From Todiramphus chloris collaris (Eukaryota > Chordata > Aves > Coraciiformes > Alcedinidae): a stretch of DNA of 64,000 nt. The notes below the pieces were generated by a model, which ran no database searches, was not told where the DNA came from, and saw only the letters and a program-made list of their open reading frames with translations. Position numbers and translations under genes: made by a program. Shown in pieces: positions 52,701 through 60,830 of the stretch. The first letter of the stretch is position 1. Each line of letters starts with the position of its first letter. The stretch spans positions 7,717,568 through 7,781,567 of the forward strand of contig JANVCC010000049.1 in the NCBI GenBank assembly GCA_025345505.1, read 5' to 3'.

Positions 52701-55700
52701 TAAAAACTTTATGAAGGACCTAAGGTGCTCCAACCACAAATACTCCTGGTCAGGATCGCTCAAAGGTGGAAGGAGAGCACCAAGCAGAACAGCAGGTCAG
52801 AGAATGACAGAATCGAGGTTCTGTGCAACCCAACCGTGCCCCCTTGTGGCCTGCAGCGCGGCTGGAAAGACATTCTCCTTTTTCAACCATGCAGGATGCT
52901 GATAAAGCATTCATCAAAAACGGAGAAGGTTGGCAGAATCTTGCCACCATCTTCAGAGCAGTGGAAGCAATGGAAGGAATAAATTTGCATAACTGACTAA
53001 AAACACACTATGCCACCGAGGAACTGCAGCAGCGTAATTTAAGAATGTACTTCATCTCTCTAGAAAAGATGAAGGAATTTAGCTAAAAAAAAGCAGCCTA
53101 TTTTGAATGTTTTAAATGGGTTGAGGCTTTCAAATATAGATAAGGGTGAACTGTGCATGAACACACTGACAAGAGGACAAAGTAATCAGTTCAGTCTGTT
53201 TCTGACCCCTGAATTGTTGCATCTCCTCCCAGGTCAACAACAGTTTAAGATAGTTAACCCTCTTAGGAAAACAGTCATCTTCTGCTGCTCTGAATACCAG
53301 TGTTAACTTGATACTTCACTTACACCTCAGTATCCAAACTAACACAGGAAAAAGTGCACCTGTACAAATACTGTATGTTCATACAAAGTACATTTGGGAG
53401 GCAATGCAGCAACAGCGAGAGAGATGACACAGAAAACTGTCACTCAGTTGAAGGACATTTCTCAGTGTCTCTGAAAACATGTCTTTTAAAAGGAATGCAC
53501 ACCCAGGTGCAAATCAATAAAAACAGGAGAAAGTTTCTATCATTTGTGTCAGGTTTTAAGAGCCTGCATAAGCAGTTTTTCCATCAGGGAACATTTTAAA
53601 AGCAAAGTTAAATGACACTTTCTGCACTGTGTAAATACAGTTCCAGCCATGGACCAGTATACTGAAAGCTTTATCTAAAGTCAGAATAACCAGTTCCTCA
53701 GAAGTTACTGACACCAAGTATCATTTTGAAGTTTGTGACTATTGTTAGGGCTCCCTAGTACTAGACTATACTGCTTTAATGCACAGCTACCTTTGCGGTC
53801 TCAGTCTCGCCATCACCAGTCTTGCACCAGGCCAGTTTTCATCCTTCCCACTATGGTACATGATTGTTATGTCAACGTGGTTGAAGAGGTAGAAAGTGTT
53901 CTTCTTGTTAAACTCCGACTACAAAAGATCAAGAGATTGAGAAACTTCTCCAGCAGGAGAGGGCACAAGCAGTCAAGAAGTTGAAAATGAGTCTACTGTC
54001 CCATGAAGGAGCAAGAAAGAAGGGGAAATACTTCAACACTCACTTTTTTTATCATTTACCTGCACAAAATATTTATATATTTTTCTATACATAATATTGC
54101 ATCATATAAACACAAACCCATATAGTAAAGTATCACTATTTACTATGTTACTAGTAAAATTTACATCTATTTGACATCATTTTTCTATTTGCCACAAAAA
54201 GCTGACAAAACAAGTTTATTTATTCAAGGTACAACTCATTCAGACTCAACCATTTCTACCCCATCCCTCTCAGCCCCCCAGTCTTCCTGGTAGGCACTCC
54301 AGCTACCAAGGCTTACAAACCAGGTTCTGTTTCAAGAAACTACCTTTCACTTTCAGTAACTATTCTACTTCATCACCCCTAGCCTTTCAGAATTTGGAAC
54401 GATGAAGAACTATATAAAGTTCAGATGATACCAGAGTCAATTAAGTTGACTTGGATTTTCCTTTCTCCTCAGCACTGTCACTGTTTAAACTTGAAACAGG
54501 GGACTGGGATGACAGACCGTGGGTTCAATTTCCAAGTAAAAAATTCTTGTGTTTATCGTGCATACCAAGCCAGCTTCCAATTACCATAAAGCTTCCATTC
54601 CTTGACCCCTTCCAGCAAAAGATGAAGGTGTCCTGCATTAAATTTACCTGGATTTCTCTTCTTTCACTATGATTGAGATCCCCATCAGGAGAAAACTAGA
54701 ATCATACCTGTGTCATATTATAACCCCAGCTCTAGGTACCTGTTTCCAAAGCAGCAGTTGAAGTGATAATATAGCTCACCAGCTGCATAAACGTGATGAA
54801 CTGTAGCTGTGCCACTGCATGATGGCAACCCCTTTCCTGCCCCATTTTTAGAGAGGTAATTACATCTGCTGGAATAGGTATTTGGTAGAACTCCTACAAG
54901 TGAATGACATTCCCCAACTCAGCCCAGAGATTACAGTCCTACCCATGGTGCTACATTCTTATTTCCCCAGGTAACAATCATCCCTCTATTGCCATAGCAT
55001 GCAACATTCTCACCAGAATTCACAGACTAAAATTGACACTGGCACAGCCAGCCCTCAGTTTGCACAGCACTTCATGGATGCAGAGTACAAGGTCCCCAAG
55101 CACTCACTACAAAATTCAATCGTTGATGCCTACGTATGAAGGCCTCCCCATTAAAAAACACCACCACCACCCAAAACCAAAAACAAACCACAAAAAAAAA
55201 AAAACCCCAACAAAACAAAAAACAAAAAAACCCTCCACACACACAAACAAAAACTATAAAAAACCACCACAATTTTTACTGATTTTGCTACTGCAGTTTT
55301 CTGGGTACCAAACAGCTTCCAACACAAGACACACCAGTATCCAATTAACATAAAAACAACCTCACATTCAAAGTAATAAAGTTGAACACCTAACTGGAAC
55401 AGGCTATTCAATTCACAGACTGGTTTCAATAGTCCAGGGAGCCTGAGGAGTAGCCAAGTTGGCAGGTGACTGCAGATCAAGCAAACTAGATGAACATGCA
55501 TGATAAATGCACCGCTTTCAAGAAGCATCAGAGCTGAACTGGATAAAAGCAGTAATTTGTGGAGCAGAGCAGAGTCATAGCAGAGAGCTCTCTCAGTGGG
55601 AGGAGCATGGCCCCTCTCTCCAGAAGTGAGAAAACTGTATCACTATTATCTGTAACTGTACTAGTTCACCATGGAACTCCCAGGATGACTGACACGTTTC

Positions 55701-58700
55701 AAATTGTTGTCAATACAATTCTTTCCCTGTCACATAGCTGTGTTTCTCACCTTCCAGCCACCTGGGAAAACTCTGATATATTTAACTTGTAAACTGTGCT
55801 AGACCTAAGTTTTGCAACTAGAGCACAGTGCTCATTTCTAGGTCTTCACTGGAAAGCTTCTATCTGAAATCAATAAAAGAAGGTCTTGAACACAATAGAA
55901 CATGGACCAAGAATGAATAAGTACAAAGATGAATACACATGAAATTTCAAAAAAAAACCCCTCAGTTTTCTAAGGCTTTTTGACACCACCACAGCTGTTC
56001 TATAGCTTTATGTATATTGGTCAAAAGATCTGCATGAACATTTTTTCTTTGGACAATCTCATCAGTGAGACACTGCATACAGAAGCAGCATTCAGCTTTG
56101 TTAATGCCCATGTTCTGAACATTAACCATGCTTACAAGGGTATCAGTTCTTTCTCAAGAAAAGAAAGAAAAACTAAATGAAACTACATCTGCTGTACTAA
56201 GAAAAAAAAGTTCCACCACTTACATTTATAACACAAGCATCTTTAACTCTACCATCTGGAGTAACAAAACATCCTATTGGAAATCCTGGATTACAGTATT
56301 TTTGTCCATCTTCCACATCATAGCACCACGTTACAGGCATGTTATCGATAATCCTAGACAGAAAAAAAATCATCAAAGAGCACATATTCAGGAAGGGATG
56401 CACCTTATTTCACATAGACATTGAACATTCATGTAATACATATTTTCAACAGTTGCCACAAGATGCAGAGTAGAGGACAACCATCTCACAGAAGGAAAAA
56501 ACCAACCAGATAAATGTAAAAAAGCAGAAAAAGCAAACCAAAACAACCCACCTCAAGGACACATCTCAGCTTACCAGTGATGCTGATAATTCAACTGCAT
56601 TCCTTTCTTCAAAAAAGCCAGTTTGCTTTTATCAGCACTGTTTGCTGGGTCGTATGACCTTGTACAAACCTTCTTGCACGTTTCTTGCTTTTTAAAAGTG
56701 AACTGTTAAATAAGCACACAAAAGGAGTCATTTCAGTTTTGCTTCAAACATTTTTTTGCTTTTTTTTTTTTTCCCCAGGTAAAGCTGACCTTTTTGAGAT
56801 GTTTCACTTTCTGGTTTTAGAAACTTTTATGACAAGGATTTCCCATATAACAGCTTTAATTTAAATGTGAAGATTTATGTATATCCAGCACCAGTAATCC
56901 CCTCTCACATTGCTAAAACTCTCAACAGCCCACAAACTACCTCCAAATAAACCTTAAGGACTGAAATTTGAAAATTTGTAGAAAAGCTGTAGCCAATTTT
57001 CTTTTATTTTTGTAATTTCATCATCTGCTAAAACAGACTTTTAACTACACCCTTTTTGAGTGTTCCATGTGAATTTTATCTGTGTTTCCCCACAATGACC
57101 AAGGCATTAGACAAGGCTGCCAAAAACGCAGTATGTTGCACAACATCTAAGCATCAAGTGCAGACATTACCTAACACAAGTGTGCTCACATCTGTGTATC
57201 AAACCTCTAACCTAGTAAGCATTTACTTGTTAGGGAGCTAACATACTGAAAATTCTAACATTATCAATGCCAAAGTGCTAACCAATAACAGCATTTTCTA
57301 CTTACTGTAGTGTGCAGCCGCTCAAACAAGTAACTGTTATAATACTTCATTTATTAAATGAGTATCCAGCCCAAATGACCCATCGTGCTACATATCTGAA
57401 AGCTTCTTGTGGCCAGTCACGAGACTTCAAATCATATTAGCTCAGAAAAATCACACAGACTTCTAGGAGCAGTTTACACAAGGGAGGAGACATCACCTCC
57501 TTCACAGTCCTATGAAAAGATGTGATTAGGTCCCTAATGACCGAGAAGCAATAGACTCAGAAACTTTGCTGCTTCTCTTTCTCCCAGGGATTTGGATGAT
57601 CTAGCAACCCTCACACACAAATATAGCCTCCTTTTCAGGTTCACCAGCAAATCCCAGTGTGGAAACTGCACTTGTGCAGTGTCTGCACTAAGAGCCAGTG
57701 TTTGACCATATCTCCTTTACTGCTAATAATTTTCACAAGTTGATCATGCAGCTTTTCAGTCGTGCTACATTTGGCCACTGCAACCACACAGCACAAGACA
57801 GAAAAGTATTATATACCTAATCTACAAACTACTTCCACGCATTTATTTTACAGGAAATTTCAAGTGTCATGCATCAACAGTGAAAAATATGGTTTTAGGC
57901 AGCAGATACTGTGCTCAAGCATGGACAAGCTGGAAGTGAGACCCAATTTGACTTCTTCCCCCACTGAGAGTCGCCCAATAGTACAATCAAGTATATGAAA
58001 CAGTTCCTGAACCACCAGCTCACAGCCTCCAATAGAATATTTGAAAAACTAATGATTTCACATCACCTAACACACTACACAGCCAGCTGCTTAAGATAAG
58101 AGTTTCTGGACTTTTAGAACAGGAAAGAAGAGTGATTATTGGCTCAGCTTCCTAACTTTAATTAGCCACCTTTGGGGTGGGAGGCATTTTGTTTTTATTA
58201 TAGAAACACTAGAAAGCCTGTATTTAAAAAAAAATAAAATATGCACACAATCATCACCTCTTCAGCTGTGTCTATGGATTACAGCCATCAGAATGACAGT
58301 TATCAAATTTAAACAGGATCAACTTCAAGGGATAAAATAACCTTATATGGAGATGATGCTATTCTCTCCCCAAACAGCACTTGCCCAAGATTTTCTGATG
58401 GTCTTTTCTCTTCCGTATCTTGACAAAAGTCAAAACTGGAAAAAAAGTGGAAAATATTAGCTTTAATTTTTCATTGACATATAACAGAAAATACCAGTCT
58501 AAAACAGTTTCTTAAGTGATGTCATTAACATGCCAGTTTCCATGCTTCTTTTGGCAGGTCAGACACTGTCAGCAGAAGTTTGAGTGCCTTTGCAAATAAT
58601 ATGTAGAAATATTCCTGTTTTGATATCAATTTCAACCAAGATATATCACAGCTCAAGTATTTTTAACAAAATGCATGATGCTTGGCCAAAACACCCTTTT

Positions 58701-60518
58701 CAAACGGCAAATTAACCAAAAAAAAAAATAGAATGTTTCAGATTAGGAAAAAACCCAACAACTACAGACTGCCCATTTCACTTGAAAAAAAAAAAAGTTT
58801 CAGAAAAACAACTATATCCCTTTCTTAAAGGAGTTTTGCCAAATAGCATTTAACATGAAACGTGTTCCAAAGAAAGGAAGTGCTTCTAACATAATGTGCC
58901 ACACTGCCAAACACCATTCACCAGTTCTTTTCAAGTAAATACAGTCTGAAACAGCTGAATATGGGAACCAGAATGCAACCAATTCGGATCTTCATTATTT
59001 AAACACAGGTAGCAGTAGGTTATGAAACAACCACAAATAAAACCACTTAACTTCCTTTGGTAAATAAGTACTTTTCCTCAACAAATGGTCCTAAAATCAC
59101 TGGCTTCTATAAAGGTTGATGCAGAGATGTTGTGGGATTTCGCAGTTAGTCTCTGCTCTTGCTGCTACTGTTGCACTGCACAGGGCAAGACCTACAACCT
59201 CTGCACATGCTCAAAAGCAAGAGAGCAAATCATACTGTATCATTGCTTTGTAGACTTATAAATGTCTTTAAAAGCAGGTAATAGATTTCACAAGCAAGAA
59301 TGAAAAAATGAAACCAAACAAAAATAAAACAAACCAAACAACAACAACAAAAAATCCAACCAAAACCAAAAAAGAATTAGATACAGAGATTTAATGGAAA
59401 AAGGAAAAATAGTGATGACTCTTCTTCCAATTTCTTTCAGCTGACAAAAACAACACAATGTCTTCCTATATTTGACTTAACAGAACTTTCAAACATCTCA
59501 AAGTCAACACTAAGTCTAACACTCAGCTCAAAAAAATGCTCCCATTAGCAACCCAGCAGCCTTACCTGTAACAGTAACAGAGGATGGTCAGGAGGCACAG
59601 GTGTGGCCTTTATCCTTTCCACCCTCCTCTACTTCCTTCACTAACCCCTGAGCTCTGGATTTACTCTTCCACCCCCACATCCAAAGGGATATAACACAAG
59701 AAACACGTGTACGGTATCAGGAGTTTTATCACCACACTGACAACAGAAAACAGGCTTTCCACACGCTTCTGGAAGCCTGTTGCAAGGTACTCACGCGTCA
59801 TACTCGTACGGCAGAACCGATTCCACCGAGTCCAGTCTGTTCACGAAGAGCTCGATTAGCGACTGGAACAGGGAAGGGCAGGAGGAGAAAAAGTATTAAG
59901 ATACAGGCTTTCGAAACCAAACGTGCGGCCGATACCAAACGCATCCCTCTTTGGCAAGAGCCGTTACAAGTTCGGGAGCTCCCCGTGCCACTCCCCGGCG
60001 GAGTTTGCAGCGGCTCCGGACAGGCCGCGCTGGGCCCCGCCAGAGCCGCCCGCCCTCGGCCGCGCTGCCGCCGCGGGAGGCTGCAACCAGCAGCCAAGCA
60101 CCGGCCAAGGACCCTCCGGCGCTGACTAGAAAGATCAGCGGGAAAAGGGGAGGTTTTCATTAGTAGTAAATAAATCAATCCACCGCTGTGTGCGCCAAGG
60201 CAAAGGGAGCTGGCGGCGGTTCGCTTTCCGCAGCGAAGGCTGCAGCCTGAGGGAGACCGCCCGGGGCCCGCACGCAGCGGCGCGGGGGCGCTCGGCCGTC
60301 CCCGCCTCGCCGCGGAAAACCCGCTGGGGGCAAACTCCGCTCCCGACTTCCGGGGCGACGCGGAGCCCGTCCGTGCCGGGCCCTCCCGCGAAGGCTCTCA
60401 CCTTGCAGCCCTCGGTCTCCTCGCCCTCCTCGCAGAAGCTGACGGGCGCCAAGCCGGGCAGGTAGAAGGCGGCGCAAAGAGGCGTCACCAGCAAAAGTCC
60501 GGCCGCCAGCAGCCTCAT
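28727..60518 (-). CDS. TM9SF2: TM9SF2, transmembrane 9 superfamily member 2 (nonaspanin), 17 coding exons
   Basis: Coding exons, in transcript order: 60402-60518, 59795-59862, 58342-58435, 56575-56702, 56224-56353, 53791-53918, 51278-51389, 48733-48812, 47692-47800, 43120-43252, 41445-41564, 41212-41269, 38479-38638, 37660-37811, 36030-36141, 35446-35617, 28727-28794. They sum to 1941 nt, which is 646 codons plus TGA, against 663 residues in human. Seen: a hydrophobic signal peptide followed by [13 protein letters not shown], luminal motifs [16 protein letters not shown] and [14 protein letters not shown], then nine hydrophobic segments at about residues 286-307, 355-373, 380-401, 416-440, 449-474, 506-528, 533-562, 576-596 and 602-635, ending in KVD. 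Known for the family: a Golgi/endosomal polytopic protein; a C-terminal KXD motif binds coatomer and retains the protein in the Golgi; human TM9SF2 is needed for heparan sulfate and glycosphingolipid synthesis through the placement of Golgi enzymes. The start is the first ATG of the open frame and has A at -3. The paralogues TM9SF1, 3 and 4 fit less well than TM9SF2. No frameshift or internal stop was found. Confidence 0.97.
28795..35445 (-). other. TM9SF2 intron 16 (6.65 kb, longest)
   Basis: AT-rich, with scattered short frames, none recognisable. The longest (31289-31732, plus strand) has no motif, no splice context and biased low-information composition, so I do not call it. No clear transposon was identified. 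Confidence 0.75.
35446..35617 (-). CDS. TM9SF2: TM9SF2 coding exon 16 (residues 568-625, membrane segments 8-9)
   Basis: Encodes [20 protein letters not shown], then [20 protein letters not shown] and the last helix. Acceptor is GTTTCTTTCAG, donor is G|GTAAGTAC. The final intron after it is the longest (6.65 kb). Confidence 0.96.
36030..36141 (-). CDS. TM9SF2: TM9SF2 coding exon 15 (residues 530-567, membrane segment 7)
   Basis: Encodes [19 protein letters not shown] and then [17 protein letters not shown]. Acceptor is TTATTTTAG, donor is GTAAAAAG, phase 0. Confidence 0.96.
37510..37577 (+). mobile_element. Short CR1 3'-terminal remnant
   Basis: GATCCCAAGGGTCTTTTTCC followed by AACCTGAGTGATTCTGTGAT matches the sense CR1 terminal sequence. 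Only the last ~65 bp are recognisable. It lies in TM9SF2 intron 14, opposite to the direction of transcription. Confidence 0.75.
37660..37811 (-). CDS. TM9SF2: TM9SF2 coding exon 14 (residues 480-530, membrane segment 6)
   Basis: Encodes [20 protein letters not shown], the conserved proline-rich linker, then [19 protein letters not shown]. Acceptor is TTTCTTTCAAAG, donor is GTAAGTATT. Confidence 0.96.
38080..38130. repeat. A-rich and (TA)n tract
   Basis: A/C-rich run, then ATATATATATATATATA, then poly-A. Confidence 0.9.
38479..38638 (-). CDS. TM9SF2: TM9SF2 coding exon 13 (residues 426-479, membrane segments 4-5)
   Basis: Encodes [20 protein letters not shown] and on to [15 protein letters not shown]. 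Acceptor is TTTTTTTCAG, donor is GTAGGTC, phase 0. Confidence 0.96.
41212..41269 (-). CDS. TM9SF2: TM9SF2 coding exon 12 (residues 407-426)
   Basis: Smallest exon (58 nt). Encodes [18 protein letters not shown], the GGEKWK-type loop and the start of membrane segment 4. Acceptor is TTTCCCTCAG, donor is GG|GTTAGT. Phases match both neighbours. Confidence 0.95.
41445..41564 (-). CDS. TM9SF2: TM9SF2 coding exon 11 (residues 367-407, membrane segments 2-3)
   Basis: Encodes [20 protein letters not shown] and then [19 protein letters not shown]. Acceptor is TTTCTTCAG, donor is A|GTAAGTA. Intron 11, which follows, is just 175 bp. Confidence 0.96.
42841..42863. repeat. T23 homopolymer
   Basis: 23 consecutive T on the plus strand (poly-A in the gene sense), in intron 10. 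Confidence 0.95.
43120..43252 (-). CDS. TM9SF2: TM9SF2 coding exon 10 (residues 323-367)
   Basis: Encodes [20 protein letters not shown] and then the start of membrane segment 2, [12 protein letters not shown]. The [13 protein letters not shown] motif is typical of the TM9 family. Acceptor is TTTTGTACAG, donor is GTAAGTAAC. Intron 9, before it, is 4.4 kb. Confidence 0.96.
45130..45202. repeat. A-rich low-complexity tract
   Basis: AAACAAACAAATAAAAAACA type sequence in intron 9. Confidence 0.88.
47012..47172 (-). mobile_element. Short CR1 3'-end remnant
   Basis: The plus strand reads CACAGATTCACTCAATGATT, then CTCTCGAGGTCATCTTGTTC, AACCCCTCTGCTCAAGCAGG and GTCACC, the antisense CR1 3' end in degraded form. 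It lies in TM9SF2 intron 9. Confidence 0.78.
47692..47800 (-). CDS. TM9SF2: TM9SF2 coding exon 9 (residues 286-322, membrane segment 1)
   Basis: Encodes [20 protein letters not shown] and then [15 protein letters not shown]. This is the first transmembrane helix and the start of the cytosolic loop. Acceptor is TATCTACAG, donor is GTGAGTAAG, phase 0. Confidence 0.96.
48733..48812 (-). CDS. TM9SF2: TM9SF2 coding exon 8 (residues 260-286)
   Basis: Encodes [20 protein letters not shown], the conserved membrane-proximal motif just before membrane segment 1. Acceptor is TCTTTATAG, donor is AG|GTAAGA, and two bases carry over. Confidence 0.95.
50176..50188 (-). promoter_or_regulatory. CTCF-like motif in TM9SF2 intron 7
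   Basis: The plus strand reads CACCATCTGCTGG, matching the reverse complement of the CTCF core at 12 of 13 positions. It has the same orientation as the motif 2.66 kb away. Binding is not shown. Confidence 0.4.
51225..51270. repeat. 15-bp tandem repeat at intron 7 donor
   Basis: Three imperfect units of about 15 bp (CATGTCAACAGATTCA and variants) at 51225-51239, 51240-51254 and 51255-51270, ending directly beside the GTAAGCC donor of exon 7. Confidence 0.9.
51278..51389 (-). CDS. TM9SF2: TM9SF2 coding exon 7 (residues 222-259)
   Basis: Encodes [20 protein letters not shown] and then a segment ending IYTYSVTFE, the strand leading to the membrane-proximal region. Acceptor is TCTCCTTAG, donor is GTAAGCC. 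A short 15-bp tandem repeat begins right after the donor. Confidence 0.94.
51482..51606. repeat. A/C-rich low-complexity tract
   Basis: About 120 bp of A runs broken by C, CC or CCC, in intron 6 close to exon 7. U-rich in the transcript. Confidence 0.9.
52837..52849 (-). promoter_or_regulatory. CTCF-like motif in TM9SF2 intron 6
   Basis: The plus strand reads TGCCCCCTTGTGG, the reverse complement of the CTCF core CCASYAGRKGGCR with one mismatch. Binding is not shown. Confidence 0.45.
53791..53918 (-). CDS. TM9SF2: TM9SF2 coding exon 6 (residues 180-222)
   Basis: Encodes [18 protein letters not shown] and on through [20 protein letters not shown]. The FYLFNHVDI core is recognisable. The second half differs noticeably from the human sequence, in line with faster change in the luminal loop. 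Acceptor is TTTTGTAG, donor is GTAGCTG. Confidence 0.92.
55150..55272. repeat. A/C-rich low-complexity tract
   Basis: CACCACCACCACCC followed by A runs broken by C, in intron 5. Confidence 0.9.
56224..56353 (-). CDS. TM9SF2: TM9SF2 coding exon 5 (residues 136-179)
   Basis: Encodes [20 protein letters not shown] and then [20 protein letters not shown], the most conserved luminal segment of the protein. Acceptor is TTCTGTCTAG, donor is GTAAGTGG, phase 0. Intron 4, just before it, is only 221 bp. Confidence 0.96.
56575..56702 (-). CDS. TM9SF2: TM9SF2 coding exon 4 (residues 94-136)
   Basis: Encodes [18 protein letters not shown] and on to [13 protein letters not shown], matching the luminal Cys-containing block of TM9SF2. 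Acceptor is TTTAACAG, donor is GTAAGC. The spacer between the cysteines and LKKGM is the variable part. Confidence 0.94.
58342..58435 (-). CDS. TM9SF2: TM9SF2 coding exon 3 (residues 62-93)
   Basis: Encodes [20 protein letters not shown] and then [11 protein letters not shown]. Acceptor is TTTTTTCCAG. The donor reads AAG|GTTATTTTA, a poor match beyond GT, but the phase (0) and the start of exon 4 fit exactly, so the junction is likely right. Confidence 0.92.
59305..59372. repeat. A/C-rich low-complexity tract
   Basis: AAACCAAACAAAAATAAAAC type sequence in intron 2. Confidence 0.88.
59795..59862 (-). CDS. TM9SF2: TM9SF2 coding exon 2 (residues 40-62)
   Basis: Encodes [20 protein letters not shown] and then YD, a hallmark of the luminal domain of this subfamily. 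Acceptor is CCCTGTTCCAG, donor is GTGAGTAC, and two bases carry over to exon 3. Intron 1 is 539 bp and GC-rich. Confidence 0.95.
59863..60401 (-). other. TM9SF2 intron 1
   Basis: 539 bp, mostly within the CpG island. It has open frames on both strands because of high GC, but no recognisable coding signal. Confidence 0.85.
60402..60518 (-). CDS. TM9SF2: TM9SF2 coding exon 1 (residues 1-39)
   Basis: Encodes the signal peptide ([17 protein letters not shown]) and the first mature residues [15 protein letters not shown]. The exon ends TGCAAG and is followed by donor GTGAG, phase 0. The N-terminus is shorter than in human, where a longer leader precedes the same AFYLPG motif. That is the main reason for the 17-residue total difference. 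Confidence 0.94.
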
Positions 60519-60630
60519 CTTCCAGCCTGAAAGGGCGAAGGTACCATCGGCCGACACTGCAGCCCCGACTTCCCCGGCCAGCGCCTTGCAGAGGCGGCCC
60601 CAGCCGAGCCCGAGGAGGGTAGCGGCGGCG

Positions 60631-60690
60631 TCACGAGCGCGTCGGGGCCGCAGCGCCTGCGCGGTGAGGACGTGAGGCGCTGGGCGCCAT
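60631..60690 (-). other. Possible upstream ORF, 19 codons, in the TM9SF2 leader
   Basis: The ATG inside the YY1-type motif opens a frame (MAPSASRPHRAGAAAPTRS, then TGA) that ends 112 nt before the main start codon. It has A at -3 and G at +4, a good context. Whether it is in the mRNA depends on a start site I cannot see. Confidence 0.4.
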
Positions 60691-60694
60691 CTTG
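60683..60694 (-). promoter_or_regulatory. YY1-type motif in TM9SF2 promoter / 5' leader
   Basis: Reads CAAGATGGCGCC in the gene sense, matching the YY1 core (AAGATGGCG). YY1 sites in this orientation are typically found just downstream of the start site of CpG-island promoters, which would give a 5' leader of about 180 nt. The factor and start site are inferred. Confidence 0.6.
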
Positions 60695-60830
60695 AGGCAG
60701 GGCAGCCGTTCGCCTCACGGGGGCCGCCGCTGGCCGGACGAGGGGCCGGCTTCTCGCCTCTCTCTCTGGGGAGATGGTTCCCCTTCTTGCCTGCCACGCT
60801 CACCGCAGTCCTTCCTCCTAAAGTGCCCTG

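Larger units (their letters stand above)
43253..53790 (-). other. TM9SF2 introns 6-9 (non-coding content)
   Basis: Introns at 51390-53790, 48813-51277, 47801-48732 and 43253-47691. They hold two CTCF-like motifs (52837-52849 and 50176-50188), a 15-bp tandem repeat (51225-51270), a CR1 remnant (47012-47172), a short trinucleotide run near 44382 and A-rich tracts near 45130 and 51490. No gene-like frame otherwise. Confidence 0.8.
53919..59794 (-). other. TM9SF2 introns 2-5 (non-coding content)
   Basis: Introns at 58436-59794, 56703-58341, 56354-56574 and 53919-56223. AT-rich DNA with A-rich low-complexity tracts near 55150-55270 and 59305-59372 and a T tract near 56756-56773. No other gene recognised. 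Confidence 0.8.
59900..60830 (-). promoter_or_regulatory. TM9SF2 CpG-island promoter
   Basis: GC- and CpG-dense stretch surrounding exon 1 and extending into intron 1, in sharp contrast to the AT-rich DNA on both sides. It contains a YY1-type motif (60683-60694) and an NRF1-like GCGCAGGCGC (60653-60662, one mismatch to the palindromic consensus). There is no obvious TATA box, as expected of a housekeeping gene. The exact start site is not determined. Confidence 0.88.

Noticed and set aside
60519-60803. Possible N-terminal extension of TM9SF2 by 95 codons
   Set aside because: The frame is open upstream, but the first codon is GTG and there is no in-frame ATG before the one at 60518. The signal peptide also fits the shorter start.
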